Source: Arenimonas composti TR7-09 = DSM 18010
GTDB lineage: Bacteria > Pseudomonadota > Gammaproteobacteria > Xanthomonadales > Xanthomonadaceae
DNA length: 64,000 nucleotides
NCBI RefSeq assembly: GCF_000426365.1
Contig: NZ_AUFF01000003.1
Span: 372,001 to 436,000, forward strand
Reading direction: 5' to 3'
The first letter of the stretch is position 1. Each line of letters begins with the position of its first letter. This document shows positions 25,429 through 35,753 of this stretch, in pieces. The notes beneath the pieces were generated by a model, which searched no databases, had not been told where the DNA came from, and saw only the letters and a program-made list of their open reading frames with translations. The position numbers and the translations under genes were made by a program.

Positions 25429-26373
25429 ATGACAATGACCAAGATCCTGATCGTCGCCGAACACCTCGACGGCAAGCTCAATTCCGCCACCGCCCGCTGC
25501 GTGGCCTGCGCGCAGGCGATCGCCGGCGCCGAGATCCACGTCGCCGTGCTGGCCGACGCCCCCGATGCGGTCGCCGCCCAGGCCGCCCAGCTCGCCGGCG
25601 TCGCGAAAGTGCTGAGCGTCGCCAACCCGGCCAATGCGCATCCGATCGCGCAGGTGCTGGCGCCGCAGGTCGCGAAGCTGGCGGCCGGCTATACGCACGT
25701 GTTCGGCCCCTCGACCACCTTCGGCAAGGACCTGATGCCCTGCGTCGCCGCCCTGCTCGGCGTCGCCCAGGTCTCGGACGTGATGGCGGTCGACGGCGCC
25801 TACGCCTTCAAGCGGCCGATCTATGCCGGCAACGCGATCGTCGACGTCACCGCGCCGGAAGGCCAGACCGTGGTCGCCACCGTGCGCACCGCGTCCTGGC
25901 CGGCGGTCGGCACCGGTGGCAGCGCCGCGGTCGAGGCCGCGTCGGTCGACGCCGCGCTGCCGACCCACACCCGCTTCGTCGGCCTGCAGCAGGGCAAGAG
26001 CGACCGCCCGGACCTGCAGAGCGCGCCGAAGGTCGTTTCCGGCGGCCGCGCCGTCGGTTCGGCCGAGGGCTTCAAGGTGATCTATTCGCTCGCCGACAAG
26101 CTCGGCGCCGCCGTCGGTGCCTCGCGCGCCGCGGTCGACGCCGGCTACGTGCCGAACGAGCTGCAGGTCGGCCAGACCGGCAAGATCATCGCCCCGGAGC
26201 TGTACATCGCGGTCGGCATCAGCGGTGCGATCCAGCACCTCACCGGCATCAAGGACGCGGGCACGATCGTCGCCATCAACAAGGATCCGGAGGCGCCGAT
26301 CTTCGAGATCGCCGACTTCGGTCTCGTCGGCGACCTCTTCACCCTCCTCCCGGATCTCGAAGCCGCGCTCTGA
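25429..26373 (+). CDS. etfA: Electron transfer flavoprotein alpha subunit
   Basis: FAD-binding subunit of ETF. The 314-residue product has the N-terminal ETF domain (about 5-185) and the FAD-binding C-terminal domain with [20 protein letters not shown] and [21 protein letters not shown], the signature of the family. The ATG at 25429 follows AGGAGCCG with good spacing, and a second ATG two codons on (25435) is possible. A strong hairpin terminator follows at 26396. The partner ETF-QO is in the same window but transcribed separately. Confidence 0.96.
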   Translation: MTMTKILIVAEHLDGKLNSATARCVACAQAIAGAEIHVAVLADAPDAVAAQAAQLAGVAKVLSVANPANAHPIAQVLAPQVAKLAAGYTHVFGPSTTFGKDLMPCVAALLGVAQVSDVMAVDGAYAFKRPIYAGNAIVDVTAPEGQTVVATVRTASWPAVGTGGSAAVEAASVDAALPTHTRFVGLQQGKSDRPDLQSAPKVVSGGRAVGSAEGFKVIYSLADKLGAAVGASRAAVDAGYVPNELQVGQTGKIIAPELYIAVGISGAIQHLTGIKDAGTIVAINKDPEAPIFEIADFGLVGDLFTLLPDLEAAL

Positions 26374-26395
26374 TCCTTCCGGCTTCTTGCGCGAA

Positions 26396-26427
26396 ACAAC
26401 GGCCGCCACGCGCGGCCGTTGTCTTTT
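26396..26427 (+). terminator. Rho-independent terminator after etfBA
   Basis: ACAACGGCCG and CGGCCGTTGT form a perfect 10-base-pair stem around a seven-base loop, followed by TCTTTT. It is 22 bases after etfA and convergent with the M48 protease gene. Confidence 0.85.
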
Positions 26428-26536
26428 CCAGCCGCCGGGCGCTTGCGTACTCGGACGCCGGTGCGCGTGTTTCCTTTCCGGAAAACGAACGCGCAGCCGC
26501 CGGCAAGCCCGCGAAAGCACCCACGCGTTCGAAGCC

Positions 26537-27574
26537 TCAGTCGGAGGACGAAGCGGCAGCGCGGGCCGCGGCGATTCGGGCAGGGGTCGGGGGATGGGTG
26601 GAGAGATAGCCCATGGGGCCTTCGCCGTCCCCCTTCCGCCCCGGCGCATGGTGATCGGCCATGCGCTCCATGATCGTCGCGAAATGCTCCGGCGAGATGC
26701 CGACGTCGCGCAGGCGGACGAAGGCGAAGGTGTCGGCTTCGGTTTCGTGGTCGCGCGAGAATCCGGTCTGCAGCAGCAGGGTCGGCACCGAGACCGACAG
26801 CGAGCCGGCGCCGCTGACGTCGCCGAACATGAAGCCGATCACCACCAGCACCGCCGAGTCCTCGAGGGCGCCGCGCAGGCCGTGGCGGTGTTCGTGGTGG
26901 CCGGCTTCGTGCGCGAGCACCGCCAGCAGTTCCTCGTCGCGTTCGGCCAGTTCGACCAGCTGGTCGGTCATCAGGATCTGCCCGCCGGGCAGCGCGAAGG
27001 CGTTCGGGCCGATCGCCGCGGCGTAGCGGAAGTCGAGCCGGTAGTCGGCCTCGCGCGGCAGGCCGGCGACCAGTTCGGCGAAGCGGTCCTGCAGCGCCGC
27101 CCGCCGCTCGGCCGGCAGCCGGCTCGGGCGCAGCTGCAGGTCGACGATCGCCAGCGCGTGGTCGCCGATCTGCCGTTCGACCGCAGGCGGAATCAGCGGC
27201 GCCACCCGCACCGCCATCCACGGCAGGCCGATGGTGAAGAACAGCACCGCGCCGACCGCGGTCAGCAGGCCCGAGGCGAGCGCGACGAGGCGGCGGCCTT
27301 CGAGCCAGTGCGCCCAGCGTTCGACGCGGTCGCGGCGCGGCAGCCAGTCATCGAGCAGCGGCGAGTCGTCGAGGTGCACCTGGCCCTGACCCGGCACGGT
27401 CAGGATGCGTTCCATCCGCCCGAGCCGCGGGCTGAGCTCGAGCTGGCGGACGTCGAACTCGTGCGTCTGCGCATGCGCGGCGAGGCGCAGCCGCCCGGGC
27501 GCCGGCTGGCTCAGCCGGACCGGCTGCGGACGGCTGCTGCGGCCGTCGAACCAGGTGCCGGGGAGTTCGCTCAC
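26537..27574 (-). CDS. M48-family membrane metalloprotease
   Basis: Zinc peptidase of the HtpX/Ste24 superfamily, expected in the inner membrane or periplasm. The 345-residue product has a beta-rich N-terminal region, one membrane helix at about 98-118, and the M48 domain with HEAGH at 222-226 and the third-ligand motif HETEAD further on. A conserved [13 protein letters not shown] segment precedes the catalytic motif. The GTG start at 27574 overlaps the DUF898 stop by GTGA, so the two are cotranslated. M48 proteases beside DUF898 (YjgN-like) proteins are a frequent pair in proteobacteria, but the substrate is unknown. Confidence 0.88.
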   Translation of the reverse strand: MSELPGTWFDGRSSRPQPVRLSQPAPGRLRLAAHAQTHEFDVRQLELSPRLGRMERILTVPGQGQVHLDDSPLLDDWLPRRDRVERWAHWLEGRRLVALASGLLTAVGAVLFFTIGLPWMAVRVAPLIPPAVERQIGDHALAIVDLQLRPSRLPAERRAALQDRFAELVAGLPREADYRLDFRYAAAIGPNAFALPGGQILMTDQLVELAERDEELLAVLAHEAGHHEHRHGLRGALEDSAVLVVIGFMFGDVSGAGSLSVSVPTLLLQTGFSRDHETEADTFAFVRLRDVGISPEHFATIMERMADHHAPGRKGDGEGPMGYLSTHPPTPARIAAARAAASSSD

Positions 27575-28740
27575 AGGCCGATGTCCATGCCCATGTCGAG
27601 GGCGTCGACGAGCTCCGCCCCGGCCGCGCCCTCGCGCTGCGTGCGTTCGGCGCCGAAGGAATCCAGGCCGCCGTAGACCCACACGGCCATGTGCGCGGCG
27701 CGGTACTTCGCCAGCCGCACCATCGCCCACGGCACCGCCAATCCGAGGCTCAGCACGATCAGCACGCCGTTGCTGGCGAGGATCCAGATCATGTCGCGGG
27801 CGCGCAGCGAGGACTCGAAGCGGTGCGGGCCGAGGCTCGTCGCGTTCCACATCAGGTTCGTGTACTTCGTGCGCAGGTAGACCGGGATCGCCAGGAACGC
27901 GAGGTAGACCAGCGCGATCGGCGCGACCATCAGCGCGATCGCCAGGTCGGACGGTCCCTTGCCGGCGCCGTCGCCGCCGATCGCGACGCCGAGCAGTGCG
28001 CCGGCGAACACCGCCAGCAGCATCACCAGATAGGCCGTGAAGGCCAGGCCGATCGAGATCAGGAACGGGATGTAATAGGCGCCGAGATCGCCGTGGAAGG
28101 CGAAGCGCAGGCCGCCGAAACGGTGACCGCGCACCATGTAGTCGTGCTGGCCCATCCGCACCCAGGGCATCAGCAGGCCGAATGTGAACAGCTGCGCGAG
28201 CGGCCTGAACAGGAAGGCGACGTAGGACTCGTACACGCCGTCGACGAAGCGGAAACGCAGCCCGCGCCAGGCCGAATAGCGGGCGCGGAAGCGCAGCGCC
28301 CGCTGCACGACCCACGGCAGCAGCAGCATCACCAGCGCCGCGAGCGGCAGCCACAGCACAAACAGCTGGAAGTGCCAGCTCAGGCCGAGGGCGATCACGA
28401 CCGCATAGGCGATCAGCCGGCCGTAGAGGATCGGCAGCGGTTTGGCGAGGTATTCGAAGGGCGTGCCGGCGACGCGGGTGTTGCCGTAGAAGTAGCGCTC
28501 GGTGCGCACCTTCGCCCAGGCCGAATAGATGCCCAGCGTCAGCACGGTCAGCACCAGGTTGACGAACCAGATGCCGAAGAACTCGCTGGCGCGGCCGGTG
28601 AACACCAGCCCGTGCCGGACCGGCGGCAGCGGCGGCAACGGCGGCGGTGGCAGCGGTGGCGGCCCGACCGGCGGCACCTGCGGCGGCACCGGCGCCCAGA
28701 CGTCGGCACCGCCCGCGGCGCCAATGGTTTCGATCTGCAT
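27571..28740 (-). CDS. DUF898 (YjgN-like) integral membrane protein
   Basis: The 389-residue product begins with a proline-rich cytoplasmic tail (about 18-42, repeats of PPLPPPPLPP) and then shows DUF898 features: FFGIWFVNLVLTVLTLGIYS, AWAKVRTERYFYGNT and KYTNLMWNAT, spread over about eight hydrophobic segments. Members such as E. coli YjgN have no firmly known role. It is translationally coupled to the downstream M48 protease, suggesting the two form a complex or a substrate-protease pair. The ATG at 28740 follows a TAGACT box by about 36 bases. Confidence 0.88.
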   Translation of the reverse strand: MQIETIGAAGGADVWAPVPPQVPPVGPPPLPPPPLPPLPPVRHGLVFTGRASEFFGIWFVNLVLTVLTLGIYSAWAKVRTERYFYGNTRVAGTPFEYLAKPLPILYGRLIAYAVVIALGLSWHFQLFVLWLPLAALVMLLLPWVVQRALRFRARYSAWRGLRFRFVDGVYESYVAFLFRPLAQLFTFGLLMPWVRMGQHDYMVRGHRFGGLRFAFHGDLGAYYIPFLISIGLAFTAYLVMLLAVFAGALLGVAIGGDGAGKGPSDLAIALMVAPIALVYLAFLAIPVYLRTKYTNLMWNATSLGPHRFESSLRARDMIWILASNGVLIVLSLGLAVPWAMVRLAKYRAAHMAVWVYGGLDSFGAERTQREGAAGAELVDALDMGMDIGL

Positions 28741-28776
28741 GTTTTCCCCTGCCCCGGCAGCCTGCCGGGTCGGGGA

Positions 28777-28782
28777 AGTCTA
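28777..28782 (-). promoter_or_regulatory. Putative -10 box of the DUF898-M48 pair, overlapping the scoB stop
   Basis: GGCTAGACT on the minus strand. Its TAG triplet is also the stop codon of scoB, so the promoter is embedded in the end of the upstream gene. Confidence 0.4.
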
Positions 28783-29408
28783 GCCGGCGACCGGGCAGCC
28801 GGTCTTCGCGCGCAGCTCGTCCGGGCTCACGCCCGGCGCGGTCTCGACCAGCACCAGGCCGTCCGCGCTCACGTCGAGCACGCCGAGCTCGGTGATGATC
28901 CGGTTCACCACGCCGACGCCAGTCAGCGGCAGCGTGCACTTCGGCAGGATCTTCGGCTCGCCGGTCTTGGTCGTGTGCTCCATCAGCACGACGACGCGCT
29001 TGACGCCGGCGACCAGGTCCATCGCGCCGCCCATGCCCTTGACCATCTTGCCGGGCACCATCCAGTTCGCGAGGTCGCCCTGGTCGGTGACTTCCATCGC
29101 GCCGAGGATCGCCAGGTCGATGTGGCCGCCGCGGATCATCGCGAAGCTGTCGTGGCTGCCGAAGTAGCTGGCGCCGGCGCGGGCCGTCACCGTCTGCTTG
29201 CCGGCATTGATCAGGTCGGCGTCGACCTCGTCTTCGGTCGGGAACGGGCCGATGCCGAGCAGGCCGTTCTCGCTCTGCAGCCAGACGTCGATGCCCTCGG
29301 GAATATGGTTCGCGACCAGGGTCGGCAGGCCGATGCCGAGGTTCACGTAGGCGCCGTCGGTGAGTTCACGGGCGGCGCGGGCGGCCATTTCATCGCGGGA
29401 CCAGGCCA

Positions 29409-29409
<1 letters not shown>
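28780..29409 (-). CDS. scoB: 3-oxoacid CoA-transferase subunit B
   Basis: Beta subunit of succinyl-CoA:acetoacetate CoA-transferase, which activates acetoacetate from tyrosine or ketone body breakdown. The 209-residue product carries the active-site glutamate in SENGLLG (Glu47) and [14 protein letters not shown] downstream. Length is standard. The start overlaps the scoA stop as TAATG, so translation is coupled. The tyrosine degradation genes at 39-44 kb yield acetoacetate, the likely substrate. Confidence 0.95.
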
Positions 29410-30140
<731 letters not shown>

Positions 30141-30216
30141 GTTTCGCTCCTCTCGGGGAGGCCGGAGTTTAGCGAATCGGCCGCGGCGACCACGTCGTAC
30201 CTTCGGCCGATGCCGC

Positions 30217-33027
30217 TCAGCGCGGTGCGCGGCCCTCGTGCCGGCCGATGCGCGCCCAGTGCAGCAGCGGATTCATGCCGGAGCGCGCCGCTTCCGGATT
30301 GGCCTGCAGATAGGCCGAGGTCGCGAAGCCCGGACCGGGATCGCGACCCGCGGCGGCGCCCTGGCGCAGGTAGTGCTCGGCCGGATCGACGCCGGCGGCG
30401 GCGACGTCGGGATAGGCGGTGAGGTACCAGTCGGGATCGAAGAGTTCGCAGGCGCGCAGTTCGGCGAGGTCGTCGGCGAGTGCCGGCGCCGGGCCCACCT
30501 CGGCCGACGCAGCGACCGGCGCCTGCGTTGCCGGCGAGGCCGCCTCGACGAACCCGGACGCCAGTGGCGTTTCGCCGGGGCGGAACGGCCGCACCATCGC
30601 CCGCAGCGGCGCGGTCAGCCAGCCGCCGCCGGAAGATGGCCCGGGGGCGCCGCCGGAACGCAGGGCGAGCAGCTCGCCGCGCAGGCGCGCGAGTTCGTCT
30701 TCCAGCGCCGCGACGTGGGCCTCGCGCTGCTGCAGCTGTTCCCGCTGCGCGGCCGCCTCGGCCTCGGCGTGGCGGCGGGCGGCGTCGGCCGCCTGGCTGC
30801 CGGCCTGGGCCTGGCGGGCGCGGTGTTCGGTGTCCATCAGCATCCGCGTCAGCGTCGCCGTCTCGGCGGCGCGGCGGTCCTGTTCGGCCGTCTGCGCCGC
30901 CAGCTGCGCCTGCAGCTCGGCGATCGTGCGGTCGCGGGCGGCGAGATCGCCGGCGTGCGCCGCCTGTTCCTCGCGCAGCGCCTTCACCGAGCCGGCGAGG
31001 CGCTGGATCATCGTCTGGCCGTCGCTGCGCAGGCGCGCGATCTCGGCGGCATGCGCCTCGCGGGTCGCTTCCAGTTCGGCGGCGAAGGCGTCGGCGCGCT
31101 GCTGCCACTCGCCGAGTTCGCGCTGGCGGTTCTCGGCGATCGCGACATGGGTCGACAGTTCGGCGCGGACCGCCGCCAGTTCGCCGTCGCGGTCGGCGTC
31201 GCCGTCGCGCAGGCGCGCCAGCTCGGCGTCGAGGCGGGCGCGCTCGCCGCGCAGACGCTCGAGTTCGTCCGCGAATCCGGCGCGTTCGCTGCGCAGGCGC
31301 GCGAGTTCGGTCTCGGAAGCGGCCTGTTCGCCGCGCAGATGGTCGAGTTCGGACGCGGCCGCGGCGAGCGCCTCGCGGACGCGGGCCAGCTCCGCGTCGA
31401 CGTCGACCCGTTCGTTGCGCAGCTGCGCGAGTTCCTGCGCGAGGTCGTCGTACTGCGCCTGCAAGGTGTCGGTGGCGGCGCGCAGGGTCGCCAGCTGGGC
31501 GGCGCGGTCGCCTTCCTGCCGCTGCCGCTGCGCGGCTTCGCCGCGAAGGCCGACGAGTTCGGCATCCCGCTCGCCGATCAGTTCGGCGAGGCGGGCGGTC
31601 TGGTTGCGGCTGTCGGCCAGCGCCGCATCGCGGGCGGCGAGGCTCGCCTGCGCCTCGGCGAGGGCGCGCTCGCGCGCCGCGAGGTCGTCGCCGGCGGTCG
31701 CGAGGGCGTCGCGGGCACGGTCGCGTTCGGCCTGGGCGGCGGCGAGCGCGGCCTGCATGTCGTCGCGGTCGGCCGACAGCGCGTCGCTCTCGGCGCGGGC
31801 GGCGTCGCGCTCGGCGCGCAGCGCGGTCAGCGCTTCGCGCAGGCTGTCGCGCTCGGCGGCGACGGCGGGGTCCGCGACGGTTTCCCGGGCGCGCGCCTGC
31901 AGGGTCTCGCGCTCGGCCTCCAGTTCGGCGATACGCGCAATGGCGGCATCGAGGCGAGCGCGCAGGTCGGCGGTTTCGGCGGCGGCGTCGCGCAGGGCTT
32001 CGGCGCGCTCGCCGGTGAGGCCATCGACCCGGGCCTGCGCCTGCTGCAGCTGCTGGCGCAGCTCGTCACGGGCTTCCTGCAGCAGTTGCAGGCGGGCCTC
32101 CTGGCCGGCGCGTTCGATCGCCTGGCGCTCGCCCTGCAGCTGCAGGCCCATGCGTGCCTGCGCCAGTTCGTCCTCGCGCGCGCGCAGTTCGGCGAGATGA
32201 CGTTCGAGCGCGGTCGAGGCCTCGTCGAGGCGGCGCTGGCGGTCCTCGAGATCGCGCATCAGCGTGCGCGCGCGCTGCTGGCTGCTGCGCGCATGGAAGC
32301 CGTCGACGCAGGCGCGGCCGAGGCGCGAGAACACCTCGTGCACCGAGCGCCGGGCGATGTCGTCGTCGGCGGCCGCGAACAGCCGCTCGAGCATCGGTCC
32401 GTGGTCGGCACCGAGGCCGACGACCGCCAGGCCTTCGCCGGCGCTGAACTCGAACACCGGGTGCTCGCCGCCCAGGTCGGCGAGCAGGCGATGGGCGCCG
32501 CTGCGGCGGCCGCGGTCGTGGGTACGGTGCAGCACCAGCACCGCCGCCGACGACAGCTTCGGCCGCCACGCCGCCATCAGTTCGACCAGGGCGCCGTAGC
32601 CGGCGCGCAGGTCCAGGTGCAGCAGGTCGACGGTGCCGTCGCCGAAACGCGCCAGCGCCTCGTCGAAGTCGCCGTCGAGCAGGCGCGAGAAGCCGGCGTA
32701 GCGCGCGTCGTTGTGGTCGTGGAAGGCGTCGATCGCGGCCGGATCCGCAGCCGGCGCGCCCTCGCCCGCCGCCGGCGGCAGCACCGTGAAGCAGCGGGTG
32801 TCGAGCGCCAGCCGCTCGACCGCCTGGCAGAACGCGAAGTACGAGGGGCTGCCCGGCACCGCGACCTCGACGAGCACCCGCGGCTGCAGGGCCTCGACCA
32901 GCCAGAAGGCCACCGGCAGGTGCTCGAGCCAGTCGGAGGCGACCAGGTAGTCCGGCCGCCAGAACATCGACCGCAGCGCGATCGGCTGCAGGGACGGAGT
33001 GGCGGAACTGGGCTGGAGTTCGCGCAT
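30217..33027 (-). CDS. Giant coiled-coil protein with methyltransferase-like head and WYL-x-YPDV tail repeats
   Basis: The 936-residue product has three parts. Residues about 30-208 resemble the class I methyltransferase-like domain often fused to surface-polysaccharide glycosyltransferases (SYFAFCQAVERL, YAGFSRLLDGDFDEAL, DLLHLDL), but the usual LHIDGLHTYE motif has become LHLDLRAGYG, so activity is doubtful. Residues about 245-790 are an almost unbroken Ala/Glu/Arg/Leu coiled coil. The C-terminal 75 residues hold two repeats of the FDPDWYLTAYPDV / HYLRQGAAAGRDP type found in the same glycosyltransferase proteins. No signal or membrane segment. No glycosyltransferase domain is present. The gene has its own TAGACT box; neighbours are unrelated. 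Confidence 0.75.
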   Translation of the reverse strand: MRELQPSSATPSLQPIALRSMFWRPDYLVASDWLEHLPVAFWLVEALQPRVLVEVAVPGSPSYFAFCQAVERLALDTRCFTVLPPAAGEGAPAADPAAIDAFHDHNDARYAGFSRLLDGDFDEALARFGDGTVDLLHLDLRAGYGALVELMAAWRPKLSSAAVLVLHRTHDRGRRSGAHRLLADLGGEHPVFEFSAGEGLAVVGLGADHGPMLERLFAAADDDIARRSVHEVFSRLGRACVDGFHARSSQQRARTLMRDLEDRQRRLDEASTALERHLAELRAREDELAQARMGLQLQGERQAIERAGQEARLQLLQEARDELRQQLQQAQARVDGLTGERAEALRDAAAETADLRARLDAAIARIAELEAERETLQARARETVADPAVAAERDSLREALTALRAERDAARAESDALSADRDDMQAALAAAQAERDRARDALATAGDDLAARERALAEAQASLAARDAALADSRNQTARLAELIGERDAELVGLRGEAAQRQRQEGDRAAQLATLRAATDTLQAQYDDLAQELAQLRNERVDVDAELARVREALAAAASELDHLRGEQAASETELARLRSERAGFADELERLRGERARLDAELARLRDGDADRDGELAAVRAELSTHVAIAENRQRELGEWQQRADAFAAELEATREAHAAEIARLRSDGQTMIQRLAGSVKALREEQAAHAGDLAARDRTIAELQAQLAAQTAEQDRRAAETATLTRMLMDTEHRARQAQAGSQAADAARRHAEAEAAAQREQLQQREAHVAALEDELARLRGELLALRSGGAPGPSSGGGWLTAPLRAMVRPFRPGETPLASGFVEAASPATQAPVAASAEVGPAPALADDLAELRACELFDPDWYLTAYPDVAAAGVDPAEHYLRQGAAAGRDPGPGFATSAYLQANPEAARSGMNPLLHWARIGRHEGRAPR

Positions 33028-33057
33028 CGAGGCTCGCGCCGTCTTGGAATGTCCCCG

Positions 33058-33063
33058 AGTCTA
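33058..33063 (-). promoter_or_regulatory. Putative -10 box of the coiled-coil gene (TAGACT)
   Basis: CGCTAGACTCGGGG on the minus strand lies 30 bases before the ATG at 33027 and matches the recurring box. Confidence 0.45.
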
Positions 33064-33095
33064 GCGCGGCGGCAGCGCCGGCCGCGCCGGTGGGC

Positions 33096-34259
33096 TCAGT
33101 CGGCCAGCGCCCGCTCGAGTTCGGCACGCAGGTCGGCGAGGTCCTCGACGCCGACGCTCAGGCGCACCAGCGCGTCGCTGATGCCCAGCGCGGCGCGCCG
33201 CTCCGGCGGCACCGAGGCGTGGGTCATGATCGCCGGGTGGTTGACCAGGCTCTCGACGCCGCCGAGGGACTCGGCGCAGGCGAACAGCTCGGTGCGCTCC
33301 ATGAAGCGGCGGGCCGCGTCCAGGCCGCCCTTCAGCACGATGCTGATCATGCCGCCGAAGCCGTGCATCTGCTTCTTCGCGAGTTCGTGCTGCGGATGCG
33401 ATTCCAGACCCGGGTAGATCACCCGCTCGATCGCCGGGTGCGCTTCCAGCCAGCCCGCCAGCTGCATCGCGTTGTCGCAGTGGGCCTTCATGCGCAGGTG
33501 CAGGGTCTTCAGGCCGCGCAGCGCGAGGAAGCTGTCGAACGGGCCCTGCACGCCGCCGACGGCGTTCTGCAGGAAGGTCAGCTTCTCCTCGAGCTCGGCG
33601 TCGTCGCCGACGACCAGCATGCCGCCGACGATGTCGCTGTGGCCGTTGAGGTACTTGGTCGCCGAATGCATGACCAGGTGCGCGCCGAGTTCCAGCGGCC
33701 GCTGCAGCATCGGCGAGCTGAAGGTGTTGTCGACCACCAGGCGGATGCCGCGCGCGCGCGCGAAGTCGGCGACGCGGGCGATGTCGACCAGCTTCAGCAT
33801 CGGATTGGTCGGGGTCTCGCACCAGATCAGCTTCGTTTCCGGCTTCACCGCGGCTTCCAGCGCCGCCATGTCGTCGAGATCGACGAAGCTGAAGTCGAGG
33901 CCGGCGCTGCGCCGGCGCACGCGCTCGAACAGGCGGTAGGTGCCGCCGTAGACGTCGTCCATGCAGACGACGTGGCCGCCGGTATCGAGCACGTCGAGCA
34001 CGGTCGCGGTCGCCGCCAGCCCGGACGCGAAGGCGTAACCGCGGCGGCCGCCCTCGAGCGCGGCGACGCAGGCCTCGTAGGCGAAACGGGTCGGGTTGTG
34101 GCTGCGCGAGTACTCGAAGCCCTGGTGCACGCCCGGGCTGGACTGGGCATAGGTCGAGGTCGCGTAGATCGGCGTCATCACCGCGCCGGTGCTCGGGTCG
34201 GGCTGCTGGCCGGCGTGGATCGCGCGGGTACCGAGGCCGTGCTTGCTGTGGTCTTTCAT
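33096..34259 (-). CDS. Cystathionine gamma-lyase / gamma-synthase family PLP enzyme
   Basis: PLP enzyme of the Cys/Met metabolism family. The 387-residue product has the PLP lysine in HSATKYLNGHSD (Lys202), the SRSHNPTR phosphate-binding segment and VDNTFSSP. Placed directly downstream of a cystathionine beta-synthase gene, it most likely splits cystathionine to cysteine, 2-oxobutyrate and ammonia (reverse transsulfuration). Sequence alone does not exclude cystathionine gamma-synthase, to which this branch is closely related. The gap from CBS is 19 bases. Start ATG at 34259 is unambiguous. Confidence 0.9.
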   Translation of the reverse strand: MKDHSKHGLGTRAIHAGQQPDPSTGAVMTPIYATSTYAQSSPGVHQGFEYSRSHNPTRFAYEACVAALEGGRRGYAFASGLAATATVLDVLDTGGHVVCMDDVYGGTYRLFERVRRRSAGLDFSFVDLDDMAALEAAVKPETKLIWCETPTNPMLKLVDIARVADFARARGIRLVVDNTFSSPMLQRPLELGAHLVMHSATKYLNGHSDIVGGMLVVGDDAELEEKLTFLQNAVGGVQGPFDSFLALRGLKTLHLRMKAHCDNAMQLAGWLEAHPAIERVIYPGLESHPQHELAKKQMHGFGGMISIVLKGGLDAARRFMERTELFACAESLGGVESLVNHPAIMTHASVPPERRAALGISDALVRLSVGVEDLADLRAELERALAD

Positions 34260-34278
34260 CGGGATTCCGTCCGGGGGG

Positions 34279-35646
34279 TCACTGCGCGCGGCGGCGCAGG
34301 TAGTTGAGCAGGTCGATGCGGGTGATCAGGCCGAGGAACCTGCCGCCGTCCATGACGATCGCGACGTGGCCGCGGTCGAACACCGGGATCAGCGCCGCCA
34401 TCGGCGCGGTCACCTCGAGCTTGTCGAGCTTGCGCACCATCGCGGTGGCGACGCTGTCGCGGAACTTGTTCTCGTCGCCGAACACGTGCATCAGCACGTC
34501 GGACTCGTCGACGATGCCGACGATCTCCTCGCCCTCCATCACCGGCAGCTGCGAGACGTCGTACATCTTCATGCGCTGGTAGGCGACGTGCAGAGTGTCG
34601 TTCGGGGCGACGACGACGGTGTCGCGCTGCGCGTAGGGACGCAGGATCAGGTCGCGCAGGTCCCCGTGGTGCGGACGCTCCAGGAAACCCTGGTCGAGCA
34701 TCCAGTAGTCGTTGTACATCTTCGACAGGTACTTGTTGCCGGTGTCCGGCACGAACACCACGACCTTCTTCGGCGTGGTCTGCTCGCGGCAGTACTTCAG
34801 CGCCGCCGCCAGCAGCGTGCCGGTCGAGCTGCCCCCGAGCACGCCTTCCTTCATCAGCAGCTCGCGGCCGGCGTGGAAGCTCTCGCGGTCGGAGATCGCA
34901 TAGGCCTTCTTCACCCGGCTGAAGTCGGAGATGCCCGGCAGGAAGTCCTCGCCGATGCCCTCGACCAGCCAGCTGCCGGACTTGGTGCTGAGCACGCCCT
35001 CGTTGATGTACTGCGCCAGGATCGAGCCGACCGGGTCGGCCAGCACCAGCTCGACGTGCGGCGCGGTCTTCGCGAAGAAGCGCGAGATGCCGGTCATCGT
35101 GCCGCTGCTGCCGCAGCCGAACACGATGGCGTCCATGTCGCCGCCCATCTGTTCCCAGACCTCCGGACCGGTGCCCTGCTCGTGCGCGGCCGGGTTGTCC
35201 GGGTTGCCGAACTGGTTGATGAAGTAGGCGCCCGGCGTCTCGGCGGCGATGCGCTCGGCCATGTCCTGGTAGTACTGCGGGTGGCCTTTCGCGACGTCGG
35301 AGCGGGTCAGCACGACCTCGGCGCCCATCGCCCGCAGGTTGAAGATCTTCTCCCGGCTCATCTTGTCCGGGACCACCAGCAGCAGCCTGTAGCCCTTCTG
35401 CTGCGCGACCAGGGCCAGGCCGATGCCGGTGTTGCCGGCGGTGCCCTCGACCAGGGTGGCGCCGGGCCGGATGTCGCCGCGGGCCTCGGCGGCCTCGATC
35501 ATCTTCAGGCCGATGCGGTCCTTGATGGAACCGCCGGGATTCATGCACTCGAGCTTCAGGTAGAGCTCGCAGACACCGGTGTCGAGGTGTTGCGCCTTGA
35601 CGATCGGCGTGTTGCCGATCAGCTGCAGGACGTTCTGATGGACCAT
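34279..35646 (-). CDS. Cystathionine beta-synthase with C-terminal CBS domains
   Basis: Condenses serine and homocysteine to cystathionine. The 455-residue product has a fold type II PLP core with the catalytic lysine in NPGGSIKDRIG (Lys42), the substrate loop EGTAGNTGIGLA and the PLP phosphate-binding GCGSSGTMTG, followed from about residue 335 by two CBS domains (VAPNDTLHVAYQRMKMYDVSQ; VAIVMDGGRFLGLITR). There is no N-terminal haem-binding extension. With the neighbouring lyase it forms the reverse transsulfuration pathway. CBS domains often bind S-adenosylmethionine or adenylates. A TAGAAT box lies about 30 bases upstream. Confidence 0.93.
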   Translation of the reverse strand: MVHQNVLQLIGNTPIVKAQHLDTGVCELYLKLECMNPGGSIKDRIGLKMIEAAEARGDIRPGATLVEGTAGNTGIGLALVAQQKGYRLLLVVPDKMSREKIFNLRAMGAEVVLTRSDVAKGHPQYYQDMAERIAAETPGAYFINQFGNPDNPAAHEQGTGPEVWEQMGGDMDAIVFGCGSSGTMTGISRFFAKTAPHVELVLADPVGSILAQYINEGVLSTKSGSWLVEGIGEDFLPGISDFSRVKKAYAISDRESFHAGRELLMKEGVLGGSSTGTLLAAALKYCREQTTPKKVVVFVPDTGNKYLSKMYNDYWMLDQGFLERPHHGDLRDLILRPYAQRDTVVVAPNDTLHVAYQRMKMYDVSQLPVMEGEEIVGIVDESDVLMHVFGDENKFRDSVATAMVRKLDKLEVTAPMAALIPVFDRGHVAIVMDGGRFLGLITRIDLLNYLRRRAQ

Positions 35647-35675
35647 GGGTTCTTGCCGGAGGCCGGAAACGGCCG

Positions 35676-35681
35676 ATTCTA
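35676..35681 (-). promoter_or_regulatory. Putative -10 box of the CBS-lyase operon (TAGAAT)
   Basis: AGGGTAGAATCGGCC on the minus strand lies 30 bases upstream of the CBS start codon. Confidence 0.45.
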
Positions 35682-35753
35682 CCCTCGCACCACCGGTCCC
35701 GAAGCGCAGGCGGCGGCGACCCGACGAGGTGGGCCGCCGCCGCCGCGGAAAAA

